From Bradyrhizobium sp. CCBAU 53351 (GTDB taxonomy: Bacteria > Pseudomonadota > Alphaproteobacteria > Rhizobiales > Xanthobacteraceae), in assembly GCF_015291745.1 (NCBI RefSeq), contig NZ_CP030059.1, positions 1,949,501 through 2,013,500 on the forward strand: 64,000 bases of DNA. The letters are read 5' to 3'. The notes under the pieces were generated by a model. The model had not been told where the DNA came from, did not search any database, and was given only the letters and a program-made list of their open reading frames with translations. Numbering within the stretch: position 1 is the stretch's first letter; the number at the start of each line of letters is the position of its first letter. Both the position numbers and the translations under genes were made by a program. This document shows, piece after piece, positions 1-13,115 of this stretch.

Positions 1-891
1 GCCTCCGGCCTGACGAGGGGGCTCAACAGCGACGGCGACGTCCAACGCAACCTCGACATCCAGGCGGATGCGATCCTGCGCCGCTGCCTCAGCAAGCTGC
101 CGATCGCAGCGCTGGCGTCGGAGGAGATGCGCGAGGCCCAGATCGGCGATCGCGAGGCAAAGATCTGCGTCGCGATCGACCCGCTCGACGGCTCCTCCAA
201 CATCGACATCAACATGACCGTCGGCACGATCTTCTCGATCCTGCCTGCCCCGGATGACCTCACGCTCGCCTTCCATCAGCGCGGCTCGGCGCAGCTCGCG
301 GCGGGCTTCGTCACCTACGGCCCGCAGACCTCCCTGGTGCTGACGCTTGGCGAGGGCGTCGACATCTTCACGCTCGACCGCAAGGCGGGCTGCTTCCGCC
401 TCGCCCGCAGCGGCGTGCAGATCGCCGAGGCGTGTGAGGAATTCGCGATCAACGCCTCGAACCGCCGGCATTGGGATTCGCCGGTGCGCGCCTTCATCGA
501 CGAATGTCTCGCCGGCGTCGAAGGCCCCGCCAACCATGATTTCAACATGCGCTGGATCGGCTCGCTGGTCGCCGAGGCCTATCGCATCCTCACCCGCGGC
601 GGCGTGTTCCTCTATCCCTCCGACGCGCGTCCCGGCTATGGCGACGGCCGCCTGCGCCTTGTCTACGAGGCGCATCCGATGGCCATGATCATCGAGCAGG
701 CGGGCGGCTCGGCCACGACCGGGCGCGAGCGCATCCTCGACCTCTCGGCGCACAGCCTGCACCAACGCGCGCCGCTGATCATGGGCTCGAGCAACGAGGT
801 GCACCGCGTCGAGGAGCTGCATTGCGATCCGCTGCTGGTTGCCAGCGTCTCGGCGCCGCTGTTCGCGCGGCGTGGCTTCTTCCGGCTGTGA
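1..891 (+). CDS. cbbF: Fructose-1,6-bisphosphatase, class I (5' end outside window)
   Basis: Hydrolyses fructose-1,6-bisphosphate to fructose-6-phosphate in the regenerative arm of the Calvin cycle. The reading frame is open from the first base, so the start codon lies upstream. About 296 residues are visible against roughly 340-360 in the family, so some 50 N-terminal residues are missing. The metal and phosphate-binding motif DPLDGSS is at visible residues 60-66. It is the first visible gene of the cbb operon, 12 nt before cbbP. The LysR regulator cbbR and the operon promoter would be expected just upstream, outside this window. Confidence 0.95.
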   Translation, partial: ASGLTRGLNSDGDVQRNLDIQADAILRRCLSKLPIAALASEEMREAQIGDREAKICVAIDPLDGSSNIDINMTVGTIFSILPAPDDLTLAFHQRGSAQLAAGFVTYGPQTSLVLTLGEGVDIFTLDRKAGCFRLARSGVQIAEACEEFAINASNRRHWDSPVRAFIDECLAGVEGPANHDFNMRWIGSLVAEAYRILTRGGVFLYPSDARPGYGDGRLRLVYEAHPMAMIIEQAGGSATTGRERILDLSAHSLHQRAPLIMGSSNEVHRVEELHCDPLLVASVSAPLFARRGFFRL

Positions 892-903
892 GGAGGGTGA
901 CGC

Positions 904-1779
904 ATGTCCAGGAAGCATCCGATCATCTCCATCACCGGCTCCTCCGGCGCCGGCACCACCTCGGTGAAGAAGACGTTCGAGCAGATATTCTTCCGCGAGA
1001 AGGTCAACGCCGCCTACATCGAGGGTGACGCCTTTCACCGCTACGACCGCGCCGAGATGCGCGCGCAGATGGCCAAGGAAGCCGATCGCGGCAACAGGCA
1101 TTTCAGCCATTTCAGCCCCGGGACCAATCTGTTCGAGGAGCTGGAGCGGGCCTTCCGCGACTATGGCGAGACCGGCACGGCGGTGACGCGGCACTATGTG
1201 CACGACGCCGAAGAGTCCGCGCTGCACGGCGCGGCGCCCGGCACCTTCACCGATTGGGAGAAGCTGCCGGAGAACTCGGACCTGTTGTTCTACGAGGGCC
1301 TGCACGGCGCCGTGGTCACCGACAAGGTCAACGTCGCGCGCTATGCCGACCTCAAGATCGGCGTCGTGCCGGTCATCAATCTCGAATGGATCCAGAAGCT
1401 GCACCGCGACCGCAGCGCGCGCGGATATTCGACCGAGGCCGTCACCGACACCATCCTGCGGCGGATGCCGGATTACATCCACTACATCTGCCCGCAATTC
1501 TCCGAGACCGACATCAACTTCCAGCGCGTGCCGACGGTGGATACCTCCAATCCGTTCATCGCGCGCTGGATCCCGACGCCGGATGAATCGATGGTGGTGA
1601 TCCGCTTCAAGAATCCGCGCGGCATCGACTTCCCCTATCTGCTGTCGATGCTGCCGCAGAGCTGGATGTCGCGCGCCAATTCCATCGTCTGCCCCGGCGC
1701 GAAGCTCGATCTGGCGATGCAGCTGATCCTGACGCCACTGATCATGCAGCTGATCGAGCGCAAGCGCAGCCTGAAGTGA
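904..1779 (+). CDS. cbbP: Phosphoribulokinase
   Basis: Phosphorylates ribulose-5-phosphate with ATP to make ribulose-1,5-bisphosphate, the RubisCO substrate. The 291-residue length fits the proteobacterial octameric type. The P-loop [10 protein letters not shown] occupies residues 11-20. A strong ribosome site (GAGGAGGGTG) precedes the ATG. The gene sits 12 nt after cbbF and 16 nt before cbbT, so the three are almost certainly co-transcribed. Confidence 0.97.
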   Translation: MSRKHPIISITGSSGAGTTSVKKTFEQIFFREKVNAAYIEGDAFHRYDRAEMRAQMAKEADRGNRHFSHFSPGTNLFEELERAFRDYGETGTAVTRHYVHDAEESALHGAAPGTFTDWEKLPENSDLLFYEGLHGAVVTDKVNVARYADLKIGVVPVINLEWIQKLHRDRSARGYSTEAVTDTILRRMPDYIHYICPQFSETDINFQRVPTVDTSNPFIARWIPTPDESMVVIRFKNPRGIDFPYLLSMLPQSWMSRANSIVCPGAKLDLAMQLILTPLIMQLIERKRSLK

Positions 1780-1795
1780 ACAGGGAGAGACACCG

Positions 1796-3814
1796 ATGAA
1801 CATCTCCGTCCACGCCGAAGCCGACCTCTCGGCGGTCACGCGCAATGATCTCGCCAACGCCGTCCGCTTCCTCGCGGTCGATGCCATCGAGACGTCGCAG
1901 TCGGGCCATCCCGGCCTGCCCATGGGCATGGCCGATGTCGCAGCCGTGCTGTTCTCGCGCTTCCTGAAATTCGACTCGGCTCATCCCAATTGGCCGGACC
2001 GCGACCGTTTTGTCCTCTCGGCCGGCCACGGCTCGATGCTGCTCTATGCGCTCCTGCATTTGACCGGTGGAGACGTCAGCCTCGACGACATCAAGGCCTT
2101 CCGGCAGTGGGGTTCGAAGACACCCGGGCATCCGGAATACGGGCACACCCCTGGTGTCGAGACCACGACGGGGCCGCTGGGTCAGGGCATCGCGACGGCG
2201 GTCGGCATGGCGCTCGCCGAGCGCATGGCGAACGCGCGGCATGGCGACGGCCTCGTCGATCACTTCACCTATGTGATCGCCGGCGACGGCTGCCTGATGG
2301 AAGGCCTCAGCCAGGAAGCGATCTCGCTCGCCGGCCATCTCGGGCTCGGCCGTCTGATCGTGCTGTTCGACGACAACGGAATCTCGATCGACGGACCGAC
2401 CTCGCTGGCCACCTCCGATGATCAGCTCGCGCGTTTCGCCGCCTCCGGCTGGTCGGTGCGCAGCATCGACGGGCACGATCCCGATGCCATTGCGCAGGCG
2501 ATCGCGGATGAGCGGGAGACCGCAAAGCCGTCGCTGATCGCCTGCCGCACCATCATCGGCTACGGCGCGCCCGACAGGCAAGGCACGGAAAAGGCGCACG
2601 GCGCGCCGCTCGGGACCGAGCAGGCCGCGGCGGCGCGGCGGACGCTCGGTTGGGATTATCAGCCCTTCGTGGTGCCGCTGCCGATCCTCAAGGCGTGGCG
2701 AATGATCGGGCAGCGCGGGCAGGTCGATCGGCTCGCCTGGCTCGATCGCTATGAACGCGCGACGCCGGAGCAGCGCGACATGTTCGTCGAAGGCAAGGCC
2801 GTCGCTCTGCCTGCCGCCTATGCGCTGGCCGCCGCGAGATTGCGCGAACGCTTCGCATCCGAACGTCCGAAGCTCGCGACGCGGCAGGCCTCGCAACAGG
2901 TGCTCGATGGCATCGCCGGGACGATTGCCGGCCTGGTCGGCGGCTCCGCGGACCTGACGCATTCGAACCTCACGCATGCCAAGACGCAGGCGCCCGTCAA
3001 GCGCGACGCGTTCGCTGGCGACTACATCCATTACGGCATTCGCGAGCACGGCATGGCCGCGGCGATGAACGGCCTCGCGCTTCATGGCGGCTTCATTCCT
3101 TATGGCGGCACGTTCCTGGCGTTCTCCGATTACAGCCGGCCCGCGATCCGCCTTGCGGCGCTGATGCGGCTGCGCGTCATCCACGTGATGACGCACGACT
3201 CGATCGGCCTCGGCGAGGACGGCCCGACGCACCAGCCGGTCGAGCATCTCGCGGCGCTGCGGGTGATCCCCAATCTCCTCGTGTTCCGCCCCGCCGACGC
3301 GGTGGAGACCCTGGAGGCCTGGGACTGCGCACTCAGCTCCGAGAACCGTCCGTCCGTCCTGTGCCTGTCGCGGCAGGCGCTGCCGACCTTCCGCAGCGAC
3401 GCGCGCGGCAGAAACCGCGTCGCGTGCGGCGCCTATCTCGTGGTCTCGCCGGACGGCGGCCGCGACGTGACGCTGATGGCGACCGGCTCGGAAGTCTCGA
3501 TTGCGCTGGAAGCCGCTCGCCTGCTTGCGACCGAGCATATCCGCGCGGCCGTGGTGTCCGCGCCGTGCTTCGCCCTGTTCGAGGAGCAGCCCGACGATTA
3601 CCGCGCCGCCGTGCTCGGCACCGCGCCGTGCGTCGGTGTAGAGGCCGCCGTCGCCGGCGATTGGCATCGCTGGATCGGCACGGACGGCGAATTCGTCGGC
3701 ATGCGCGGTTTCGGCGCTTCGGCGCCGGCGCCGGTGCTGTATCGCGAATTCGGCATCACGCCCCAGAGCATTGCGGAAGCCGCCCGCCGGGCAATCGCCC
3801 GCAAGCGCCAATAA
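1796..3814 (+). CDS. cbbT: Transketolase
   Basis: Thiamine-diphosphate enzyme that moves two-carbon units between sugar phosphates to regenerate ribulose-5-phosphate in the Calvin cycle. It has 672 residues, the full family length. The cofactor-binding GDG motif is at residues 163-165 within GDGCLMEG, and a GHGS substrate-binding motif lies near residue 77. The ATG follows GGGAGAG. It is followed 12 nt later by cbbA. Confidence 0.97.
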   Translation: MNISVHAEADLSAVTRNDLANAVRFLAVDAIETSQSGHPGLPMGMADVAAVLFSRFLKFDSAHPNWPDRDRFVLSAGHGSMLLYALLHLTGGDVSLDDIKAFRQWGSKTPGHPEYGHTPGVETTTGPLGQGIATAVGMALAERMANARHGDGLVDHFTYVIAGDGCLMEGLSQEAISLAGHLGLGRLIVLFDDNGISIDGPTSLATSDDQLARFAASGWSVRSIDGHDPDAIAQAIADERETAKPSLIACRTIIGYGAPDRQGTEKAHGAPLGTEQAAAARRTLGWDYQPFVVPLPILKAWRMIGQRGQVDRLAWLDRYERATPEQRDMFVEGKAVALPAAYALAAARLRERFASERPKLATRQASQQVLDGIAGTIAGLVGGSADLTHSNLTHAKTQAPVKRDAFAGDYIHYGIREHGMAAAMNGLALHGGFIPYGGTFLAFSDYSRPAIRLAALMRLRVIHVMTHDSIGLGEDGPTHQPVEHLAALRVIPNLLVFRPADAVETLEAWDCALSSENRPSVLCLSRQALPTFRSDARGRNRVACGAYLVVSPDGGRDVTLMATGSEVSIALEAARLLATEHIRAAVVSAPCFALFEEQPDDYRAAVLGTAPCVGVEAAVAGDWHRWIGTDGEFVGMRGFGASAPAPVLYREFGITPQSIAEAARRAIARKRQ

Positions 3815-3826
3815 GGAGGATCAATC

Positions 3827-6404
<2,578 letters not shown>

Positions 6405-6415
6405 GGAGATTTGAC

Positions 6416-6823
6416 ATGAAGCTGACTCAAGGCTGCTTCTCGTTCCTGCCGGATCTGACCGACGACCAGATCTACAAGCAGGTGCAGTATTGCCTCACCA
6501 ATGGCTGGGCGGTGAACATCGAGTTCACCGACGATCCGCATCCCCGCAACACCTATTGGGAGATGTGGGGCCTGCCGATGTTCGACCTTCAGGATGCCGC
6601 CGGCGTGATGATGGAGCTCGCCGAGTGCCGCAGGGTGTATGGTAATAGCTACATTCGCATCAGCGGATTCGATTCCAGCCATGGCTGGGAATCGGTGCGG
6701 ATTTCCTTCCTCGTCAACCGGCCGCCGCAAGAGGCGGAGTTCGAACTGGTACGGCAGGAAGTCGGCGGTCGCGCGATCCGTTACACCACGGTGCGGAAGC
6801 CGGCTGCGCACGCCTCTCCATAA
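6416..6823 (+). CDS. cbbS: RubisCO small subunit
   Basis: Small subunit that completes the L8S8 RubisCO holoenzyme. It has 135 residues and starts [10 protein letters not shown], typical of red-type small subunits, which are longer at the C-terminus than green-type ones. The core segment with [16 protein letters not shown] is present. It follows cbbL by 11 nt. Two hairpins in the 98-nt gap before cbbX may set the ratio of RubisCO to activase transcripts. Confidence 0.97.
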   Translation: MKLTQGCFSFLPDLTDDQIYKQVQYCLTNGWAVNIEFTDDPHPRNTYWEMWGLPMFDLQDAAGVMMELAECRRVYGNSYIRISGFDSSHGWESVRISFLVNRPPQEAEFELVRQEVGGRAIRYTTVRKPAAHASP

Positions 6824-6838
6824 CCATTCTCCTCCGCG

Positions 6839-6910
6839 CGGAGCACTCCCTGCTCCGTTTCGTTGGCGGACCACTGCTTCGCCGCTCCCCCGCGGCGAAG
6901 CTCTTTTCTT
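6839..6910 (+). terminator. Double hairpin between cbbS and cbbX
   Basis: The first hairpin has a 7-bp stem (CGGAGCA 6839-6845 with TGCTCCG 6851-6857). The second has a perfect 10-bp stem (GCTTCGCCGC 6876-6885 with GCGGCGAAGC 6892-6901) and is followed by the T-rich tract TCTTTTCTT. The second looks like an intrinsic terminator. As cbbX and rpe follow in the same direction, partial termination or an mRNA-stabilising 3' end for cbbLS is more likely than a hard stop. That role is inferred. Confidence 0.65.
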
Positions 6911-6921
6911 CGAGGGTAGCC

Positions 6922-7854
6922 ATGCTGGATGTTCCCCACGCAACCCCGGCCGAGGCCGGCGAGACCCATTTCGATCTCCGCAAGGAAGCTGAAGCGGCCG
7001 GGATCACCGACACGCTGCAGCAGCTCGAGCAGGAGCTGGTCGGATTGAGGCCGGTGAAGAGCCGCGTGCGCCAGATCGCCTCACTGCTGCTGATCGAACG
7101 TATCAGGCAGCGCGCGGGGCTGGCGTCGGCACCGCCGACGCTGCACATGTCGTTCACCGGCAATCCCGGCACCGGCAAGACGACGGTGGCGCTGCGCATG
7201 GCCAGGATTCTGCACGGCCTCGGCTTCGTGCGGCGCGGGCAGGTGATCTCGGTGACGCGCGACGATCTCGTCGGCCAATATATCGGCCACACGGCGCCGA
7301 AGACCAAGGAGATCTTGAAGAAGGCGATGGGCGGCGTGCTGTTCATCGACGAGGCCTACTATCTCCATCGCCCCGACAACGAGCGCGACTACGGCCAGGA
7401 GGCCATCGAGATCCTGCTCCAGGTGATGGAGAACCAGCGCGAGGACCTCGTCGTGATCCTCGCCGGCTATGGCGAGCGCATGACGAGCTTCTTCGCCTCC
7501 AATCCCGGCTTCCGCTCGCGCATCGCCCACCACATCGAATTCCCCGACTATGCGGAGGCCGAGCTGCTCGTCATCGCCGAGCTGATGTTGAAGGAGCGCG
7601 GTTATCGCTTCTCGGCGGCGGCGCGCGAGGCGTTCGAGACATACATCGCGCTGCGCCGGACCCAGCCTTTCTTCTCCAATGCGCGCTCGATCCGCAACGC
7701 CGTCGACCGCATCCGGCTGCGGCAGGCCGATCGCCTGGTGTCCGATCTCGACCGCATGCTCGATGTCGCCGACCTCGAAACCATCGATCCCATGGACGTC
7801 CTGGCGAGCCGCGTCTTCAGCGGCGGCGCTGATGCGCGGAGTGCAAAATCATGA
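6922..7854 (+). CDS. cbbX: CbbX, red-type RubisCO activase (AAA+)
   Basis: Hexameric AAA+ ATPase that removes inhibitory sugar phosphates from red-type RubisCO by pulling on the large-subunit C-terminus. It has 310 residues. Walker A GNPGTGKT is at 80-87 and Walker B VLFIDEA at about 139-145. The ATG follows GAGGGTAG. Its stop overlaps the rpe start by 4 nt (ATGA), indicating translational coupling. Its presence confirms that the RubisCO here is the red type. Confidence 0.97.
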   Translation: MLDVPHATPAEAGETHFDLRKEAEAAGITDTLQQLEQELVGLRPVKSRVRQIASLLLIERIRQRAGLASAPPTLHMSFTGNPGTGKTTVALRMARILHGLGFVRRGQVISVTRDDLVGQYIGHTAPKTKEILKKAMGGVLFIDEAYYLHRPDNERDYGQEAIEILLQVMENQREDLVVILAGYGERMTSFFASNPGFRSRIAHHIEFPDYAEAELLVIAELMLKERGYRFSAAAREAFETYIALRRTQPFFSNARSIRNAVDRIRLRQADRLVSDLDRMLDVADLETIDPMDVLASRVFSGGADARSAKS

Positions 7855-8588
7855 GCAGAGAGATCATCATCGCGCCGTCGATCCTGGCTGCGGATTTCGC
7901 GCGTCTCGGCGAGGAGGTCGCGGCCATCGACGCGGCCGGCGCCGACTGGATCCATTGCGACGTCATGGACGGGCACTTCGTGCCGAACATTAGCTTCGGC
8001 GCCGACATTATCAAGGCGATCCGGCCGACGACGAAGAGGATTTTCGACGTGCATCTCATGATCGCGCCTGTCGATCCCTATCTCGAGGCGTTCGCGAGGT
8101 GCGGAGCCGACGTCATCACGGTGCATGCCGAAGCGGGCGCCCATCTCGACCGCTCGCTCCAGGCGATCCGCGCACTCGGCAAGAAGGCCGGCGTGAGCTT
8201 GAATCCCGCGACGCCCGAGAGCGCGATCGAATACGTGCTGGACCGTCTCGATCTCGTGCTGGTGATGACGGTCAATCCCGGCTTCGGCGGCCAGTCCTTC
8301 CTCGAATCCCAGCTCGAGAAGATCAGGCGCATTCGAGCCATGATCGGCGACCGGCCGATCCGGCTCGAGGTCGACGGGGGTATCACGCGCGACAATGCCG
8401 CTGCCGTGGCGGCAGCCGGCGCCGATACGCTGGTGGCGGGTTCCGCTGTCTTCCGCGGCAAGAGCGTTGCCGATTATGCCGCGAACATCCAGGCCATTCG
8501 CAGCGCTGCCGAGTCGGGGCGGGTTCCGAAGCGGCAGGATAATGCCGTGCAGCCGATGCGCGTCGGCGAAGGCGCGTGCACCCGGTAG
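7851..8588 (+). CDS. cbbE: Ribulose-phosphate 3-epimerase
   Basis: Interconverts xylulose-5-phosphate and ribulose-5-phosphate, supplying phosphoribulokinase. It has 245 residues in a TIM-barrel fold. Family motifs are [12 protein letters not shown] near the N-terminus, [12 protein letters not shown] with the metal-binding His and Asp, TVNPGFGGQ, and EVDGG. It overlaps cbbX by 4 nt and is the last gene of the cbb cluster. The C-terminal 20 residues are poorly conserved in the family. Also known as rpe. Confidence 0.95.
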   Translation: MSREIIIAPSILAADFARLGEEVAAIDAAGADWIHCDVMDGHFVPNISFGADIIKAIRPTTKRIFDVHLMIAPVDPYLEAFARCGADVITVHAEAGAHLDRSLQAIRALGKKAGVSLNPATPESAIEYVLDRLDLVLVMTVNPGFGGQSFLESQLEKIRRIRAMIGDRPIRLEVDGGITRDNAAAVAAAGADTLVAGSAVFRGKSVADYAANIQAIRSAAESGRVPKRQDNAVQPMRVGEGACTR

Positions 8589-8778
8589 GTTACGGGTGGC
8601 ATCTCCAGGCTATTGCGCGGCGGTATCGAAGTTTTTCCGGAGTCTTACGGAGAATTTGGCGCGACTCCGCAATGCTTTCATGTCGGGGTAACCAACGGTG
8701 CCGAAGTACGCAGGCGATTAACGGCGACGCAATGCGCCGCTTCACAATCTGTGGTTCAAGGACTGCAGAGAGTGTGGG

Positions 8779-9930
8779 ATGCAGATTCAATATCTTCACT
8801 GGAATGCTGCCCATGGCTGGCGCGGAGCGGATGCCCTGCGCGAGCCTCCCCAGCTCGTGCTTTATTTCGGCAGCCGTGAGCAACTGGTGGACGGCGAACG
8901 TTATGGCGAGCTGCGCGGGCTCTATCCCGACAGCCATATCGTCGGTTGCAGCACCGGCGGACAAATTCATGGCGACGACATTTGCGACGACGAAGTGGTC
9001 GCGGTCGCCTTGCGCTTTGCCCGCACGCAGGTGCGGCTGGTGCAGGAGCTCATTGAGAGCCGCGACGCGTCTCGGGCCTGTGGCGCGCGTCTTGCTCGCC
9101 AGGTTATGGCGGCCGATTTGGCGGGCCTGTTTGTCCTGTCGGACGGGTTGGCGGTGAACGGGGGCGAACTGCTTGCCGGAATCACTGAAGTGCTAGGGCC
9201 GGATTTGCCCGTCACCGGCGGGCTCGCCGGCGATGGAACCCGATTTGAACAGACGATCGTCGGAGCCGACGCGGAGCCGTCGCCCAACCGTGTCGCCGCA
9301 ATCGCATTCTACGGCGCCTCGTTCCGTTTCGCGCATGGCTGCGCCGGCGGCTGGGATGTGTTCGGGCCTCGCCGCAAGGTGACGAAGGCGGAAGGATCGG
9401 TAGTCGTGGAGCTCGACGGCGAGCCGCCGCTGGACCTCTATACTCGCTATCTCGGCGAGGAGGAGGCCGAGGCGATGCCGGGTTCGGGCCTGGCATTCCC
9501 GTTGCGCATTCACGACGAGGCGGAGCCGAACCGGCAGATCGTGCGCTCGGTGTTCGCGGTGGATCGCAATGCCCGCACCCTGACATTCGCCGCCGACATT
9601 CCGGAAGGATGTACCGCGCAATTGATGCGCGCCAATTTCGACAGTCTCGCCGCCGGTGCCGGCGAGGCCGGCAGGCAGGCACGCAGCGCCCTCGCGGAAG
9701 GGGTCGCCGGCGACAAGCTTGCGATTCTGGTCAGCTGTACCGGCCGCCGCAGGGTGATGGGGCAGCGTACGCAGGACGAGCTGGATGCCGTTGCCGCCGA
9801 ACTCGGCGAGGACGTCGTCCGGATCGGATTCTACTCCTACGGCGAGATCGCCCCGCCGGCCGCATCCGGCCGCTGCGAGCTGCATAACCAGACCATGACC
9901 GTCACTGTCATCGCGGAGGCGGCCGCTTGA
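8779..9930 (+). CDS. FIST domain sensory protein
   Basis: A 383-residue soluble protein with an N-terminal FIST domain (about residues 25-225; VGCSTGGQI near 57) and a FIST_C domain (about 230-365; motif FYSYGEIAP). FIST domains bind small ligands and are linked to signal transduction; the family includes the haem-dependent NO sensors called NosP. Its stop overlaps the possible TTG start of the GGDEF-EAL gene, so the two are coupled. The likely role is to control that cyclic-di-GMP enzyme. Its ligand cannot be read from the sequence. Confidence 0.88.
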   Translation: MQIQYLHWNAAHGWRGADALREPPQLVLYFGSREQLVDGERYGELRGLYPDSHIVGCSTGGQIHGDDICDDEVVAVALRFARTQVRLVQELIESRDASRACGARLARQVMAADLAGLFVLSDGLAVNGGELLAGITEVLGPDLPVTGGLAGDGTRFEQTIVGADAEPSPNRVAAIAFYGASFRFAHGCAGGWDVFGPRRKVTKAEGSVVVELDGEPPLDLYTRYLGEEEAEAMPGSGLAFPLRIHDEAEPNRQIVRSVFAVDRNARTLTFAADIPEGCTAQLMRANFDSLAAGAGEAGRQARSALAEGVAGDKLAILVSCTGRRRVMGQRTQDELDAVAAELGEDVVRIGFYSYGEIAPPAASGRCELHNQTMTVTVIAEAAA

Positions 9931-11804
9931 CCATGCATCGGTTGCTCGCAAGACAGATCCGCCAGGCGACGGACGAATCCGGACAGGTCGATGTGACCAA
10001 GCTCTGTGAGCTCGTCGGCGCGGCCTATGAGGAGAGCGACCGGGATCGCCGTCGCACCGACCGTGCTATCAAGCTGATGATCGAGGAGCTCGAACAGACG
10101 CACAAGCGCGCCGAGCAGGATCTGCTGCGGGCGCGCGAATTCCTCGACAGCATCATCGAGAACATCCCGATCGCGGTATTCGCCAAGGATGCGAAGGACT
10201 CCCGCTACGTCCTGCTCAACCGCGCCGGCGAAGAATATTACGGAATGCCGCGCGAGGAGATGCTGGGCAAGACTCCGGAGCAGATCTTTCCGGACAGTAT
10301 CGCCCGTGTCGTCAACGAGCAGGATCGCCGCGTCGTCGACAGCGGCTCGCCGATGTTCCTGGAGGGGCATCTGCTCGAAGTCGGCGTCAAGGGCCGCGAT
10401 CGTCTCGTCAACTCGCGCAAGTTGCTGATCAGGGACGGTGCGGGCGCGCCGCAATATCTGGTCGGCGTGATCGAGGACATTACCGAGAGGATCACGAACG
10501 AGGCGCGGATCAGCCATCTCGCGCATCATGATGCGTTGACCGACCTGCCGAACCGTAGCGCCTTCAACGCCGCGCTCGACGAGCGGCTGGAGCGGGCGCA
10601 GGAGGCGGCGACCAGTTTTGCCGTGCTCAGCCTCGATCTCGACCGCTTCAAGGAGGTCAACGACGTATTCGGCCATCCCGTCGGCGACATGCTGATGCGG
10701 GCGGCGGCGGACCGGCTTGCCGCGGAAGCCGACGGTGCCTTCGTCGCCCGGATCGGCGGCGACGAGTTCATGATCCTGATGCCCGACGACATCAACCGGG
10801 AGGACGTTCTGGCGCTCGCCGAACGCCTGGTCGACACGATCGGCAAGGAGCTCGAGGTCGACGACTATCTCCCCCATGTCGGCCTCAGCATCGGCATTGC
10901 GTTCTATCCGGATGACGGCGTCAATGCCGCCACGCTGCTCGCCAACGCCGATTCAGCGCTCTATCGCGCGAAGCGCGAGGGCAGGGGGCGGGTCCGGGTC
11001 TTCGAATCCGAGATGGACCAGGAGCTGCGCGACCGCAGGCTGTTGCAGCACGATCTGCGACAGGCGCTGGAGCAGAACCAGTTCCTGGTCTACTTCCAGC
11101 CGCAGGCGCGGGTGGATGGCGAAGTCATCGGCTTCGAGGCTCTGCTGCGCTGGAACCATCCGACACGCGGCTTCGTGCCGCCGGACCAGTTCATTCCGCT
11201 TGCCGAGGAGATTGGGCTGATCGTCGAGATCGGCGAATGGGTCTTGCGCGAAGCGTGCCGCGAGGCGGCATCCTGGCCGCGTCCTTTGCAGGTCGCCGTC
11301 AATCTGTCCCCGGTCCAGTTCCAGGCCGGCGATCTCGAACGTTGTATCCACCAGATCCTGCTGGAGACCGGGCTTTCGCCGACGCGGCTCGAGGTCGAGA
11401 TCACCGAGGGCGTGCTGATCGGCGATTTCACCCGCGCGCTCAACCTGCTACGGCGGCTGAAAGCGCTCGGCGTCCGCATCGCGATGGACGATTTCGGCAC
11501 CGGCTATTCCTCGCTGTCCTATCTCCAGTCCTTCCCGTTCGACAAGATCAAGATCGACCGCGGTTTCATCTCCAACCTGGAGGCGTCGCCGCAATCGGCC
11601 GAGATCGTCCGTGCGGTCCTGAGCCTCGCGCACGCCCTGAACATCCCGGTCATCGCCGAAGGGGTGGAGACGGAAGCGCAGCGGGCCTTCCTGGCGCGCG
11701 AGGCCTGCGAGGAGATGCAGGGCTATCTGGTCGGCCGGCCTGACCTGATCGAACGCTACCTCGACCTGATCGGCGTGACCGTGGAGCGCCGGCTCTACGC
11801 CTAG
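9927..11804 (+). CDS. PAS-GGDEF-EAL cyclic-di-GMP enzyme
   Basis: A 625-residue protein with a helical N-terminus, a PAS domain (about 70-185), GGDEF (about 195-355, intact GGDEF at 277-281) and EAL (about 372-615, EALL at 404-407, DDFGTG at 521-526). Both catalytic signatures look complete, so it could both make and degrade cyclic-di-GMP. No RxxD inhibition site precedes the GGDEF motif. No membrane helix is seen. The TTG at 9927 is 7 nt from GGAGG (9915-9919); the ATG at 9933 is the alternative start. The overlap with the FIST gene points to control by that sensor. Confidence 0.93.
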   Translation: MTMHRLLARQIRQATDESGQVDVTKLCELVGAAYEESDRDRRRTDRAIKLMIEELEQTHKRAEQDLLRAREFLDSIIENIPIAVFAKDAKDSRYVLLNRAGEEYYGMPREEMLGKTPEQIFPDSIARVVNEQDRRVVDSGSPMFLEGHLLEVGVKGRDRLVNSRKLLIRDGAGAPQYLVGVIEDITERITNEARISHLAHHDALTDLPNRSAFNAALDERLERAQEAATSFAVLSLDLDRFKEVNDVFGHPVGDMLMRAAADRLAAEADGAFVARIGGDEFMILMPDDINREDVLALAERLVDTIGKELEVDDYLPHVGLSIGIAFYPDDGVNAATLLANADSALYRAKREGRGRVRVFESEMDQELRDRRLLQHDLRQALEQNQFLVYFQPQARVDGEVIGFEALLRWNHPTRGFVPPDQFIPLAEEIGLIVEIGEWVLREACREAASWPRPLQVAVNLSPVQFQAGDLERCIHQILLETGLSPTRLEVEITEGVLIGDFTRALNLLRRLKALGVRIAMDDFGTGYSSLSYLQSFPFDKIKIDRGFISNLEASPQSAEIVRAVLSLAHALNIPVIAEGVETEAQRAFLAREACEEMQGYLVGRPDLIERYLDLIGVTVERRLYA

Positions 11805-11989
11805 CCCAAGTCCAGCGGCGCGGTTCCGGGCGTCAGTCCGACACCATTTGGAACTTTGACCCGGACATATATTTCCTAATAGCGAGCCGAGGCCAAGCGC
11901 CGCGGGGGGCGCAGCAAATCTTTTGCACTACCGCCATCGGCCTGACGTAAATAGGGGCAATAAGCTCTGCGAATGCGAGGGAGGGTCTC

Positions 11990-12202
11990 ATGGAGAACGT
12001 ACGTCGCTACCGGGCGCTGGCGTCCCTCTGTCGTCAGCAGGCGGCTTACCGGCCGCTTCAGAACTGGGAACTCCTCGGCCAGGCCGAACATTTCGAGTAT
12101 CTCGCCGAGGTCGAGCTCAAGGCGCATTTCGACGCCTGCAACGCGAAGCACGACGAGGGCGCCGCAGCGCCCGAGGCCTGGGAAACTCCGGTCGCGGCGT
12201 GA
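11990..12202 (+). CDS. Small conserved hypothetical protein (70 aa)
   Basis: A 70-residue soluble, helical protein beginning MENVRRYRALASLCRQQAAY. It has the look of a family of short Bradyrhizobium proteins with RxxAxxxRQQA near the N-terminus. A good ribosome site (GGGAGGG) precedes the ATG. It converges with the universal stress protein gene, whose stop lies 15 nt beyond. Function unknown. Confidence 0.7.
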   Translation: MENVRRYRALASLCRQQAAYRPLQNWELLGQAEHFEYLAEVELKAHFDACNAKHDEGAAAPEAWETPVAA

Positions 12203-12217
12203 CGGTGCCTGTTGGTC

Positions 12218-13054
12218 TCAATGCGACATCAGCGTCGGGACCGTCATGGCTTCCAGCATAGCACGGGTGACGCCGCCGAGAACGCGTTCCTGCAAGCGCG
12301 AATGGCCGTAGCCGCCCATCACCAGGAGATCGAGCCCCTTGTCGGCCGCCAGCGACAGGATGGTCGGCTGGATGTCGGCGCGCGTCGCCGACAGGCCGAC
12401 CGTGCGCGTCGACAGTCCACGCCGGCCGAGATGTCTTGCCAGATTGTTCGCTGACGCTTCGTCCGAGACCGCTTTGGCTTCGTTGATGGTGATGATCACG
12501 ATCTCCTCGGCGCGCGCCAGGAATGGCGCTGCGTCGTGCACGGCACGGGCCGCGACGCGGCTGCCGTCCCAGCAGATGCCGATCCGGCCTGCCTTGAATG
12601 CGCCATGGAAGGTGTAGGGCAGGAACAACACCGGGCCGCCGGATTGGAACAGGATCTCGCCGGGTACGTCGTTGTCGAACGAGCCGTGCGCAGGCTCGGG
12701 CTGAAGCACGACGCTGAGGTCGTGCAGCCGCGCCATCTCGCCGAGCGAGCCGGCTGCATCCACCGGGATCGCGCCGAGCGGACGGCAGGCGTAGGAGATG
12801 CCGGCGTTCGCCGCTTCGATCTCGAACACCGAGAGGGCCGCCTCGGCCCGCTCCACGGCGCGCTCGCGTTCCAGCTCGAACACGGCGGCAACCGCAGCGC
12901 CGCCTTCCATCACATAGGCTGCACTGGTTGCGACATAGCCGACCGCGACCGCGTCGAGATGGGCGTTGAACTGCGCTGCCAGCGAAATCGAGCCATCGAT
13001 CGCGGAGCGCATGGGGCGTTCGGTGGGGATGTGAACGAGAATATCTTTGTACAT
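12218..13054 (-). CDS. Universal stress protein, tandem Usp domains
   Basis: A 278-residue cytoplasmic protein with two Usp folds. It starts MYKDILVHIPTE, and the second half ends with the nucleotide-binding pattern MGGYGHSRLQERVLGG. The frame is open upstream, but this ATG has GGAGG just before it and gives the standard N-terminus. A FixK2-like box at 13116-13129 is centred about 68 nt upstream of the start, which would put a class II FixK2 promoter in the right place. Low-oxygen or stress induction is therefore likely. Its physiological target is unknown. Confidence 0.92.
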   Translation of the reverse strand: MYKDILVHIPTERPMRSAIDGSISLAAQFNAHLDAVAVGYVATSAAYVMEGGAAVAAVFELERERAVERAEAALSVFEIEAANAGISYACRPLGAIPVDAAGSLGEMARLHDLSVVLQPEPAHGSFDNDVPGEILFQSGGPVLFLPYTFHGAFKAGRIGICWDGSRVAARAVHDAAPFLARAEEIVIITINEAKAVSDEASANNLARHLGRRGLSTRTVGLSATRADIQPTILSLAADKGLDLLVMGGYGHSRLQERVLGGVTRAMLEAMTVPTLMSH

Positions 13055-13115
13055 GGGGCGCCTCCGATGAACATCATCCGGTGGCCGCAGTTTTTCACTG
13101 CCCGAAGGACTTGCG

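Noticed and set aside
1742..3811. A 689-codon frame antisense to transketolase
   Set aside because: Its translation is Arg/Gly/Ala-rich without domains, and the plus strand encodes a full transketolase.
8576..9157. Frames of 193 and 126 codons at the start of the FIST gene
   Set aside because: Both overlap the FIST frame and its leader with no coding character; the FIST translation is clearly the real one.
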